DNA of 64,000 bases from the NCBI GenBank assembly GCA_023055355.1, contig JALJCS010000010.1:23575001-23639000 (forward strand), given 5' to 3'. Position 1 is the stretch's first letter; each line of letters begins with the position of its first letter. The notes beneath the pieces are model-generated. The model did not search any database. It was not told where the DNA came from and worked only from the letters and a program-made list of their open reading frames with translations. The position numbers were made by a program, and so were the translations under genes. Below, piece by piece: positions 39,773 to 50,428 of the stretch. Source of the stretch: Agelaius tricolor. Its lineage: Eukaryota > Chordata > Aves > Passeriformes > Icteridae.

Positions 39773-42700
39773 GACTTCTTTTTAGATTTTCACACAAAAC
39801 CCAAACATTTTTCACTATGACTGAATTTGATTCAAAACTCAACTGTCCATAGGGAGGGGAAATTCAGATTTTTCCCCACCTCCTTTGTTATTAAGCTGAT
39901 TATGCTCCAGGCAAGAACTAACAGGATTTAGAGGGAACTGGTAGCTACCAGGGCAATTTCAGTAGTTTGTGACATGACCTGAAGGATTGATTGATTTACA
40001 CAATCCCTTGGCAAGGAAGATAAGTCATGTGCAGGGAAGGAAGCAGCCAGGCATCTGAGGTCAATTGACCAGCAATCCTACAGTGCAGAGATGGGGTACA
40101 GAGCAAATGAAGCACTTTCTTCAATAACAGGAATTCAGCCCTGGTTTCTTTGAAGCTGAGAGAATTGTTTTCAATGTGTTCTGATTTATATTATAAAGAA
40201 AGAATCCATCTCAGGAAGCCGAGTTGTGTAATTCAGACCAAAGGAAAACATTTCTGACTGCTTTAATATTTGTTTGGCAGATAATATTTTAGACTGAAAC
40301 AGGCAATTTTTTGATACAACTAAGTCTTAATGATTGCTGGTGTTTTCAGTTTACATTTTTTCTAGTTCCCTTTTTCCAAACAGACCACTTCACCCTTTGC
40401 TGGTAATCACAAATGAGCTATAAGTGTAGTCCTTGCTGCAAACACAGCATTCCTCTTTCATTGCTCACTTTCACTCTCTCCATGTACCTTTTACAACCTC
40501 ATGCCATGTGCATTTTAACAAGTGAATTTCCAAAGTTTGTATGGACAAGTATTTACAGGAGCTTCTTGTTTTCCTTCATCCTTTGTGTATCTATTGAGCC
40601 TGGTGCCCTATTTGCAGGTATTTGTTCCCATAACATATTTCAATCAAGAAAACTGGCACAGTCATAAGGGCTGTCACGAGGGTCACCCTAAAGCAGAGGG
40701 TTAGTACTTTTTCAGGTAGACTCTGAATTTGTATTCATATTTAGGGGTGATTTAGAAGTTATTATCTGTAGGGTTTTACAGATACTTTTTTTTTCCCCCT
40801 TCCCTTAAATACTGCAAAATGTATCTCAGGTTGGCTTGAAGAACTGTGCATATTTATTTGATTTCTCTTCTGGAAGACCATAACTTAACTGTAGCAGATT
40901 CAGAAAATGAGCTGTAAAACAGAACTCAAAACAGGGAGCTCTGGCATTGCAGGCAGTGTCCTGCTTGAGCTAGAGGCTTGAAAAATGGGTGAAAGCTGCA
41001 GATATGCTGCCACATTCATTGGGCAACAACTAAGCAGAATGAGAATTCAAAAGAGGGATTGAGCTAGGGAGAAAAGGGATTTACTGGATGTATTTCAGTG
41101 GACCAGCATATAGGATTTGATGGCATCCTAGGATTGACCCCAGCACTGTAGACAGCCTTGAAGACAAACACAGTGTTTCTGTCATGTATTTGCAAATACC
41201 CTGGAGCAGCAGGCTCCAGCCACAGCCAGAGGGTTTCTTTGGGGTTGACAATATATATTGATAATACTTGGCATTTACTTGCCAAGTTGAGAATTACTGG
41301 TGCTGGAATCTTTGCTTAGTTAAGGAGAGAACAGAATTAACACAATCTGATTTCCCCAGCCATTCACACCTTCACAATGAAGCCTGAGCTTCTAATGCTC
41401 CTGGTCCCATTGCTGTGTAGGCTTTCTTTAAACTATCAAGTTCATATGATAAATAGGTTTGAGGAAATCTCTTCATTTCAGTGGATCCCATGAGCAAAAA
41501 AAGTAGGGCTGTATATATGAAATAAAGTATTAATTCTGAATTATTTACTCAGCTCTACTTACTTGTTCTCATTTCCTTCTTTTTTACTTAAACTAGATCA
41601 TTCATCTTCTCTTTCTTCCTTAAAGATATTTCAAAGGTTTTTTAATCATTTTACACATATCAAATGCTTTTAGATACCACAATCATACTTCTGTCTGGGA
41701 CGCCTACAAATAATATTATATACATTGAAGTTAAAGAAACCTCATTACCTTTATTAACTCCATTAATCACAGTTAATAATGTTAATGAAGCTTATTTTAA
41801 TGTCACTGTCAGAGATTCAGGACTAATTGATCTCATTATTAACTTTTGTGGAATTAAGATAATCTTGAAATTTATCCCTCAGTACTATCAAATTTTATGT
41901 GAAGTCAACATTTTCCTATGAGATTTTGAAACATAAATTAAATGAAACACATTGATTTTTGAAGCATTTTGAAGGTTTTGAGTTTGATGGCAAAAGGGCC
42001 TAAGAAGTAGGAAATGAGGAGGACTGGAAATTGAATGGGAAACTGCAGAGAGTCAAACTTCTTCTCTTGACTTTTTACACTCTATTCCCCATGTGACAGA
42101 GGTGCCACCTGAGCAGCAGTGTCCCAAATCCCAAACAGGACTCAGTCACCCCGGAGCCAGGTCTGACATAAAGATATTGACTCAGAGGCACAAAGGCCAC
42201 TCCAGTGGTCTCCAATGCACACAGACTTTACCTCCTATTCCCTCCCAGGCTCTCCTGAATACATTTATGCACTTGGATCTCCACATCTGGGGGGCTGCAG
42301 GAGGGTGTTAGCAGACTAATGTATTAGTCTATTTATAGGCTGCACTAAAACAGTTTTATTTAGCAGATTGTACAGGCCTGACCTGATAAATTTAATTCTA
42401 TACAGAGCCACAGAAAAGATTACTTTATTTTCCTTAAAATGTTGTTCCTTTTTTTGGTGAAATGTTGACAAAACCACTATATTACATTTCCTGAGCATTT
42501 AAAAATTTAAAGCAGCACCTCTAATGTTACACTATTTTCTACTTTTGATGCTTTTTTTTTTTCCCCATATATCTCCCATTCTGTTTTCTGGCATGGATTA
42601 GAATTGGCAGTATCTAAAATAGCTTGAAAAATATGTCTTCCAATAAATCTTTGCAGTTGAAAGTAGGAATACCCAGTGATATAAAAGAGCCAGTTTTGCA

Positions 42701-43073
42701 GTTAGGCTTGATAAGTATCTATTCACATTAATACATACCAGCCTTCTCTATGAGGTACCCAAATCTTTCTCAAGCACAACAGCCTTTCCTTAGAGTTCTC
42801 CCATTCCCACAGCATGAAAACAGATCAGTTGCTCATTTCAAAAGTGCTAATCCTACATAAACATAGTTTCTGTACTTTGGTCTCCAGTTATAAAATGTTA
42901 AATGTCTGTGTTGGGCTTGAGGTCAGTGAGTTTGAATTTTTTAAGAACCAAAGCCTGAAGTATCTCCAGTGTGGCATTCCCTCAGTCAGGCAGCCTTAAA
43001 TCCCTTTCCCACTCCTCATGCTTCACAAAATAAGACATTTTTATTCCTACATAATTACCAGGCAGAAAGATTC
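39773..43073. other. non-coding sequence; TAAT-rich block near 41.7-41.9 kb
   Basis: No gene or known repeat. Between 41711 and 41873 there are at least eight TAAT cores on the plus strand, within an 85-codon open frame that looks like a by-product of AT-rich composition. A TATAAAAG motif occurs near 42682. Confidence 0.5.
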
Positions 43074-43102
43074 GGGGGGAAAAAAAAAGGGGGGGGGGGG
43101 GG
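43074..43102 (+). repeat. G6-A9-G14 homopurine tract
   Basis: Six G, nine A and then fourteen G in succession. The G14 run is prone to slippage and sequencing error and can form quadruplex structure; its exact length should not be trusted. Confidence 0.9.
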
Positions 43103-45168
43103 AAGCAGGGGAAGACACTTTAGAGCTCTACCTAGTGAACTGTCTGAGCCTTTCCATCAGTTCCCTTTAACTGCTCTGTGCTTAACTTCCCAGGTTTCTT
43201 TCAGTGACTAATGCTGGTTGTTAGTTTAATGGGTCATAGTTACTGATTGGATCATAAATACAGAAATCCCACCACTAAAGCTTAAAAAAAATCCCTCAGA
43301 GCTATTCAAGAGGAAAGTAAAACTCAGCACAGCAACCCAATATAGTATGCAACTGTTGGCTTTCCCTTGCCAAGAGAGCCTTTCCTGACCCTGCTGCACT
43401 TCCCCTATGTGAAAAGGGTGGTTATTTCCTCCAGAAATCCAGATTTTATAATATCTTACACCAAATTATATTTCCCTTTTCTTTGGAAGGGAGGGGGATC
43501 AAGGCAGAGGCTATGAGTACAGGTCACTGGAATGACTTAGAATTTGTTTAGAATGATGAAGATCATCAGTTTTGCCAGGTGTCAGTGGCATTTCTGTTCC
43601 AGGGCAGTCTGATACAACCTCCTTATTGCAGTGCTTTATTGGAGTCTTTGAGGGGTAACTAAGGAGCTATTTGCATTGACCTTGACAACACTGGCCTGAG
43701 GCTGAGAACAGCATGGCCATATTCCTTGCCAGTAGAGCTCTGCAGAGATACCTCACGCTGCAGGAGGTGGGAGGGAGGCAGACAGTGCTGGTCCAGCAAT
43801 GGCCTCAAAGTTTTCCAGGTGCAAGGACTCAGAGGTTCAATGTGCACCAGTGCCTGGGGGCTGTTTCCAGCCCTGCTTGTGCCCCTTGCTCCTGCTCTGC
43901 AGGTGCTGCACTGCCATGTGCTGCAATGGAAGCATCTGCTCATTCAAAGTTTTAAGACTGACATTGCAGACCTTTGTGAAATCTCACAGCCTCCAGGACT
44001 GCATTTGACTTTGATTTGTAACTTTTGGGTAGTATTTGATCACATTCACACATCTTTTCTTTAGAGCTGTGAAAATGAACTTTAAAAACAAGTGAGTACT
44101 GAAGCTCACTGGGCTCAAGTGTGGAATCTTTAAAATAAAAGTATTTCAAGACTCCAAATCCAGAATGTGAGTAGTACCATCTGAGTTGGATTGTTAATGC
44201 TCTTTTCTCACAGTATAGATTTGCTCAGGAACATTCATTGTATCAGCTACTTGCATCTGAGTTCCACCTTCAAGGAAATATGAATATTAATGAAATATAA
44301 CTTCCAGGGACAGGTTCGCTGTCTGGCATGTGTCAGGAAGAACAAACCAGAATGTGTATATTTTTACCACATTTAGTCTTCTTAGGACTTCCTGGGAAGG
44401 AAAAAAATCCTTGCCTTTCCTACCAAAATCCTTGCCTTTCAGTCATGTATAGACACACATTGGAGGGATGCAGATGTAAAAGAAGCATGCTATCCATTTC
44501 TTGTAACTTTATTTAAGCTTTCTTTTCAACACAATGTTTCAGTATGTTTTCCCATTCAGAATCTGAGCCAGCCATATTAGCTTTCAGACAGGTTCAGATG
44601 AGTTTTCATCCTGTGTAACAGAATGAAAACCTGAGTATGATATGAAAGGCTCAAGAACTCAAAATTAGTTCATTGTACTTTGGATGAAGCAAATTTCAGA
44701 TTCAGGAAAAAGGCACAAGTCAAATACAGCTTGACAAAGATTTATCATCTTAACAGAAATGTAAGAGTAAAAGAACTTCCTGAATGACAAAGTTTAGTCT
44801 CCTGCTAATACCTGCATGATATAATCCCTTAAGGAAAAATTTAAAAACAAAAGGATTTACTTCAAATGGACTTTTATTTTAAAAAGTAGAGTAGTACTTA
44901 GTAAAAAGGAAAAGACTCAAAGTTTTTCAGTCCTGGCATAAATAGGTAGGCAAGGGTTAAAACAGAGAACAACAGCTTTAGTGATGATCTTCTGTATAAA
45001 ATCAAGGTGACTGAGGAATTTAAGGAGTGCAAGGTGAGAGGATCAGTCGCGTGCCCAGCAGAAGCAGATAGGAGCTGCTGCTCTCTTTTATTCTAACTGG
45101 AGAGGAACACAGGCAGTGGCACAGGAAAAGACTGTCTGCAGTGATAAAGCATCCTGTAAACCTTGTAA
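43103..45168. other. non-coding sequence, no supported gene
   Basis: The 43.66-44.06 kb part is open in three or four overlapping frames on both strands (up to 112 codons), which reflects composition. A 15-bp duplication (AAATCCTTGCCTTTC) recurs at 21-bp spacing at 44405 and 44426. No domain recognised. Confidence 0.5.
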
Positions 45169-45450
45169 TTCTGTGCCTCCTGTGAAGTATGCCAGAACTG
45201 CAGCAGAAGCAGCACACCCAGAACTGAGCGACACTTTGCCAAGGAAAGGCGCAAGCGCAGGAATGAAAGGGTTGCCATCCTCTCCTCACAGCTCCAATGC
45301 CTCACAGAGATAAAGGTTACCATGAGTAACAAGTCTCATCTCCCAGGGAGAGAACATGCACGCCACAGCTCCTCACATACGGAAAGCGGTAGTGGAGCAG
45401 TGGGCTGGGGGCACACACAGGCTCGGCATCAGCAGCACCAACAGAGCTGA
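45169..45450 (+). other. unassigned stop-to-stop open frame, basic
   Basis: A 93-codon frame between stops at 45166-45168 and 45448-45450 has no ATG near its start. It encodes a lysine/arginine-rich middle (HFAKERRKRRNERVAILSSQ) followed by a Ser/His/Gln-rich end. It sits in a mildly CpG-enriched patch (45.04-45.50 kb). It could be a chance frame, a decayed retrocopy or part of an exon; no splice acceptor/donor pair is convincing. I do not recognise a family and do not call it a gene. Confidence 0.2.
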
Positions 45451-46219
45451 CTTCCCCGCTGTCACGGCGCCAGCTGCACAAGTTCCACGCTGTTCCTAAC
45501 TGATCTCTCAGTAAATCTTCAGGAACGTGGAAGGAAAACTACACTCTGAAAAATTATGCACCCTACAAACAGGAACCCTTGCTGTGTCGTTTCAGAGAGC
45601 TTTGAAAATGCAAAAAATAGTAGGCTATAGGATCAAAAATAGTATTGGCTTTGCCTGGGGCCTTGGAGAACTTCTGAAGTCATAAGGTCATCAGAGCTTC
45701 TGTTTTCTTCAGAATTTGCCTCAATCCCTTGTAGCTACTTAATTAGACTGAAATAATCAAGAAACAATTGATTCTGCATCCCAATTTAACTTCCTGATGG
45801 AATATGAGTCCGTCACAAAAATTAAAGCATGAAGTAGAAGACGCACTTAATTAAATGTTTAGAAGCTTCAGGAATAGACTATTACATGAAGCAGAAAAAA
45901 CAATCCTGCATTTTTCTTAGTATTTAATATTTCTCCTTGAGCATCTTATAATAATTGATATTTTGCTAACAATTAGCCAGCAAGGCCATCTTTGATGTGC
46001 AGAAGTATCCCAAAGAAGTCAGGAGCACTGAAGGTGATTTGATCATTCTAGGATTATTGAGGACGTAGGTGAAATTACTCTTCTTGTGTTGTTGCCTGAT
46101 GCCCAGAGATAAATCTAGTTGATGTCAGATGCCCTCTGCCCTTGCTCTCCACAAGTTAAAAAAAATCCATGAGTAAAAGCAAGAGTATTTCAAGACTTCC
46201 TTGTTGAATGTTCTACATC
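45451..46219. other. non-coding sequence, no gene seen
   Basis: Ordinary AT-rich sequence between the CpG-enriched patch and the LTR. Confidence 0.55.
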
Positions 46220-46779
46220 TCTTTCTAGTTATTTTGCCATCATTAATTTTCCTCATAGTAAATACTCCGGGGCTTTTTGATGTGTGCTGGTAACAGTGTT
46301 GATAATTTAGGGATGTTTCCATTATTGCTGAGCAGCACTTGCACAGAGTCAAGGCCTTTTCTGCTCCTCACCCCACCCCACCAGTGAGGAGGCTGGGGGT
46401 GCACAAGAAGCTGGGAGGGGACACAGCCAGGACAGCTGATCCCAGCTGACCACAGGGAAATCCCATCCCATATGGCATCATGCTCAGCACATAGAGCTGG
46501 GGGAGGAAGGACAGGGAGATGTCCAGAGTGATGGAATTTGTATTCTCAAATCATCATTACATGTGATGGAGCCTGGCTGTCCTGGGAATGGCTGAACACG
46601 TCCCTCCCCATGGGAAGTGCTGTATGAATTCCTTGGTTTGGTGTCCTTGTGTGCAGGGCTTTTGCTTTGCCTATTAAGCTGTCTTTACTTTGACCCTGGA
46701 GTTTCCTCACTTTTATTCTTCCAATTCTGTCCCCCACCCCACTGCAGTGCTAATTGCTGACAGGGGTTAAACCATTATA
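46220..46779 (+). mobile_element. solo avian ERV LTR (sense on plus strand)
   Basis: About 560 bp that I recognise along its whole length as a common avian endogenous retrovirus LTR. U3 begins around TTAATTTTCCTCATAGTA and continues through AGCACTTGCACAGAGTCAAG and CACCCCACCCCACCAGTGAG. The TATA region at about 46487-46497 has decayed (ACATAGAG). The polyadenylation region at 46673-46678 reads ATTAAG. The 3' end is near GGGGTTAAACCATTATA. No gag/pol/env or second LTR adjoins it, so it is solitary. No clear target duplication was found, so the ends are good to about 10 bp. Damage in both promoter and polyadenylation motifs suggests an old, inactive copy. A second copy of the family lies at 59.2 kb in the opposite orientation. 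Confidence 0.85.
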
Positions 46780-47220
46780 AATACTTGCACTTTTCTCCCT
46801 TCTTCTTTCTCTCTTTTTGTCTGTCTACCTACTAATACACTGACAGGATTAATGTAATGCTTGATTGACTGCTTGTTGTCAATCAAGCCTCTCTGCCTTA
46901 ACAACCAAACAGTCATTTAGGTAGCAAATTCTCTCATAAATAGGAAGTGTAATGGAGGGAAGGCTCAATTTAGCCTCCCAAGATTCATCCTTATAAAAGA
47001 GGGGACAAAAATGCTGTTTCTGATTTCATCTTTGTGTTTTGTTTTGTTTTGTTTTTTTAATCCAGAATATGCCTGTTAGCCATTTGTGATGTGCAGTACG
47101 TAGTAACTGATGCTCCCCACCTCTCCAACAGGCTTAGTGGTATTCCTCTTTCCCACTTAGGGAGATTGAATTTCTTCCCTGTTTTCACTAGTCTTATCCC
47201 CTCGGCAGCCCAGTAACCTG
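46780..47220. other. non-coding sequence, no gene seen
   Basis: AT-rich, with a (GTTTT)n patch near 47037-47058. It ends abruptly at the GC-rich block. Confidence 0.6.
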
Positions 47221-47340
47221 TGCAGCTGCAGCAGGGAGGGGGCGGGCGGTTCCCTCCCGCCTCTGCTGCTCCGCCGAGGCTGCGGCCGCATCCGTGTGCG
47301 CCGTGTGCCACCGCGCGGTGCGGCTGCGGCACTGCCGCCC
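47221..47340. promoter_or_regulatory. CpG-dense block beside the minisatellite
   Basis: I count about 16 CpGs in roughly 100 bp (47242-47337), with a GGGGGCGGGCGG Sp1-type box and a CGGCCGC stretch. It is directly followed by the minisatellite, so together they make about 520 bp of CpG-island-like DNA in AT-rich surroundings. It could be a promoter of an unannotated transcript, or merely the GC-rich sequence from which the minisatellite arose. No first exon recognised. Confidence 0.4.
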
Positions 47341-47754
47341 GGGCACTGCCACCTGCAGCACTGCCACCCCGGCATTGCCACCCGGGCACTGCCACCCCGG
47401 CATTGCCACCCGGGCACTGCCACCTGCAGCACTGCCACCCCGGCATTGCCACCCGGGCACTGCCAACCCCGGCATTATCACCCGGGCACTGCCACCCGGC
47501 CACTGCCACCTGCAGCGCTGCCACCCGGGCACTGCCACCCGGGCACTGCCACCTGCAGCACTGCCACCCGGGCACTTCTACCTGCAGCACTGCCACCCGG
47601 GCACTGCCAACCCCGGCACTGCCACCCGGGCACTGCCACCTGCAGCACTGCCACCCCGGCATTGCCACCCGGGCACTGCCACCTGCAGCACTGCCACCCC
47701 CAGCACTGCCAACCCCAGCACTGCCAACCCCAGCACTGCCACCTGCACCCTGGC
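47331..47754. repeat. GC-rich minisatellite, 14/15-bp units, about 29 copies
   Basis: About 29 consecutive units begin with (A/G)(C/T)TGCC. The main types are ACTGCCACCCGGGC (14 bp), ACTGCCACCCCGGC (14), ATTGCCACCCGGGC (14) and ACTGCCACCTGCAGC (15), plus ACTGCCAACCCCGGC/AGC (15) near the right end. Unit types alternate in a partial higher-order pattern: the trio 15+14+14 (43 bp) recurs at 47345, 47416 and 47632. Because lengths mix 14 and 15, no reading frame is kept. Long open frames on both strands across it (up to 265 codons) exist only because the unit contains no stop. The minus strand is G-rich with a GGG or GGGG run in most units. Confidence 0.95.
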
Positions 47755-50308
47755 AGTGCCCTGAGCCAGCCCGGCTGCACACACAGCCCCCATCACTGCT
47801 GCCCCCCAGCCTGCCCTCGGCCCTGGGGACGGCTGCTCCTCCAAGGCTTCCCACAGACCATCAAAAGCTCCCACAGAGAAATTAGTGAGTGGCCAAGGCA
47901 GAGGATGGTGGGATCTGCCTAGAGGATTAGTGCCTGTCCTGACTCCCAGAAGGAGCAAAATGGGGACTCATTCTTTTTCTATAGAGCTGTCTTCACTTGG
48001 ATTTGGGAAAGATACAAGGAAGCTGTATTGGTTTTTAAGCACTCTTTACCAAGTGATCAGCCCTTGTCAGGTCCATCAAGAACATAGGGATGTAGGGCAC
48101 ACAGTTGTCTCCTGCACTCTGTCTTGGCTGGCTTGTGCTAAATTCTGAACAACTTTTTCTAGTGCTTCTTGCTATGTAAGTAATGGCAACATTAGTGAGG
48201 TTAGAGACTCTAGAAAATACATGGCTAATGGCATTCTAGCATATTTTCTAAATTACATTATATTTTCCAGTAGGTTCTGACAGGGAATAATCTGTCTCAT
48301 TATCCCGATTTTCTGTAACAGCAAAGTTTGCAGGACTGTAAGTATCTCCACCATTCTTTCCTTCAGTTTGAATTTGTTTGACACTGTGGAAGTTTTAAAG
48401 ACCTGAAATTCCCATACATTTTAGAAAAATAAGAAAAGATCAGAGAGACTCTAGTAGAGCTTTTACCCAGAATAAAGAGCGGAGCATAAACTGACCCTTG
48501 ATTAGACATCAAAGTATGCACTTGAGAGAGCAGCTGGAAGACAAAGTCCATAGAATCACCGTCTCCTTTTGATATGTTACTTGAAAAATGACATGTTATT
48601 CTCCCCTATGCGTGCAGAGACAAAGCAACATAAAGTGAACATCACAAGTGCTTCTCACACTGCTGCAATTTCCTAACGAGTCATTTTATAAGGTCATGGC
48701 GATACTCTGAAATTGTTAAAATGGCATCTGGGCTGCCTTTTGATCTAGAGGATTCCATTATCATTCCTTTTTTACAGTTTATTGTAGCAAGAAAGCACAG
48801 ACCCTGAAAATCTATAATCCAATATTTGCTTCTCAGGAATATTTATATTCTTATAAATATACAAAGAAAGAATTCTTCCAGATAAATAATTTGTACTATA
48901 AAATTATTTCATGTAAGGCCAAATACAGAAATCCATGTTTCTAATGAAGTACAGTCTTCTGAGTGAGTTGTCACAATAAAGCAAACAAAACAATTTTAGA
49001 ATAAAAATTCCTATTACCTACAGATAGTAGGAAAATCCTTAAATCAATTCAGAAGAAAGTGTCCCAAAAAAGGGCATGGACAAAATCACACACCAGAAAG
49101 AAGTGACATATTACTAGAAGATGGAAAAGGAGCCAACTGTATCAAATAATTCTGCAGTGCTTTGATTACTCTTTTTTTTTTTTTTTTTTTAATATATTTA
49201 GCTCTTTTGAATCATAGGTTTGAGACCCATGGTACAGCAGGAAGCACGTGCCCATGCTATATGCAAGCCAAACTAAGTTACACCCATACAGCTATACCTG
49301 TTCCTCTTGGCCCCTTTAAACTCTTCCTTCCTGCACTAATTGTCTTCATGAAGTTTTTCTTAGAGTCTCTGTTCTCTCTTTACTTTTTCCAAGTGATGAG
49401 AGGCTAAGGAGTCCATGACAAATAGCAATTCAGTCAGCTCTATCTTAACTACTTTTCACTTTTACCTTTATTTCATCTTCTCAATTTCATCTGCCTTTGA
49501 CTCCCTGAAACACTTCAGTTTAGCTTGAAGATTTTTTCTTATTATTAATACAATGGCTCATTAGATTAATCTCTGCTTAAAATTCATGTCCTTCTCTCTC
49601 ACCTCTGAGAGACAACCACTGAAAAGTGGCCTCCTCTGATATGTATTTTCTGGCTGTTGAAGGTCACTTTGTGAAAAACCTATTTCCTTCCCCAAAAGTC
49701 TAAAGATTCAGGATGAATGGATGATAATCCATATCCTGTCCTCTTCCTTTATAGCTTGTTGTTTTAGATTTGAGGGTTTGGGGGTTTTTTCAATCAAAGG
49801 AGATTTAGAAATGCTTGCAGGAATTCAGTATTTGTTATTCAAATTGTCTGTGCCACTGTCTTGACAAAGCAGCTGTGCTCTGAAAATGATGACATTTTAC
49901 CCCTCTGGGCTAGAAAAGGAAACTTCTGTCCAGGCTACACAGATCTCTAGTGACATTAGAAGAGATTTTCATGAAGTGGAAGGCAAACACCATTAAAAGC
50001 TGTAATTTTTGCTCTTAAGAAATTATGCATATTTAACCAGATGTCTTTGAACTCATGCCACCTATGTAAAAAAAAACAAACAGCTTTTTTGAGAATTTGA
50101 GGATTATTTTACATGAGAATTTAATTTGCTTTAAAGGAAATGAATATGGATGAGGATATTTGAATAGGTTTGGTGTGTTTGTCAGTCACAACTGCCAAGC
50201 AGGGACTAATCTTGGTGATTAGTACGGGTAGTGATAAAAAATATGCTTGTACCCAATGTGCCTCCTGATTGGCAGTTTATTGCTCCTAGAGGACCAGATG
50301 TCAAAAGC
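47755..50308. other. non-coding sequence, no gene seen
   Basis: GC-rich for the first 100 bp beyond the minisatellite, then AT-rich. A T19 run lies at 49172-49190. No exon or repeat family recognised. Confidence 0.55.
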
Positions 50309-50428
50309 CATATGCTAATACTCAGCACAGAACAATCCTCTGGTTTATGCTTTAAAATGCACCATCATCATATGTCAATATTCAGCAGAGAACAATCCTC
50401 TGGTTCATGCTGGAAAAGGCACCGTGGC
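50309..50428. repeat. 60-bp imperfect tandem duplication
   Basis: Two adjacent 60-bp copies (50309-50368 and 50369-50428) begin CATATG and share AGAACAATCCTCTGGTT. Over the first 55 bp they differ at 8 positions (about 85% identity). The period is exactly 60, so a 69-codon plus-strand frame (50231-50440) shows a 20-residue repeat, but it has no other sign of coding. Confidence 0.9.

Noticed and set aside
41664..41921. 85-codon frame with hydrophobic residues as a membrane protein
   Set aside because: The residues follow from AT-rich codons (Ile, Asn, Leu). It starts at a non-canonical position and no family is recognised.
47331..47754. CRISPR array
   Set aside because: Units are directly adjacent with no unique spacers, and the genome is avian.
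47057..47854. 265-codon minus-strand frame and 156-221-codon plus-strand frames (repetitive WQCPGGSA- or ALPPGHCH-like proteins)
   Set aside because: They all lie on the 14/15-bp minisatellite, which contains no stop codon in any frame. Mixed unit lengths shift the frame, so no stable protein repeat exists. Both strands are open at once.
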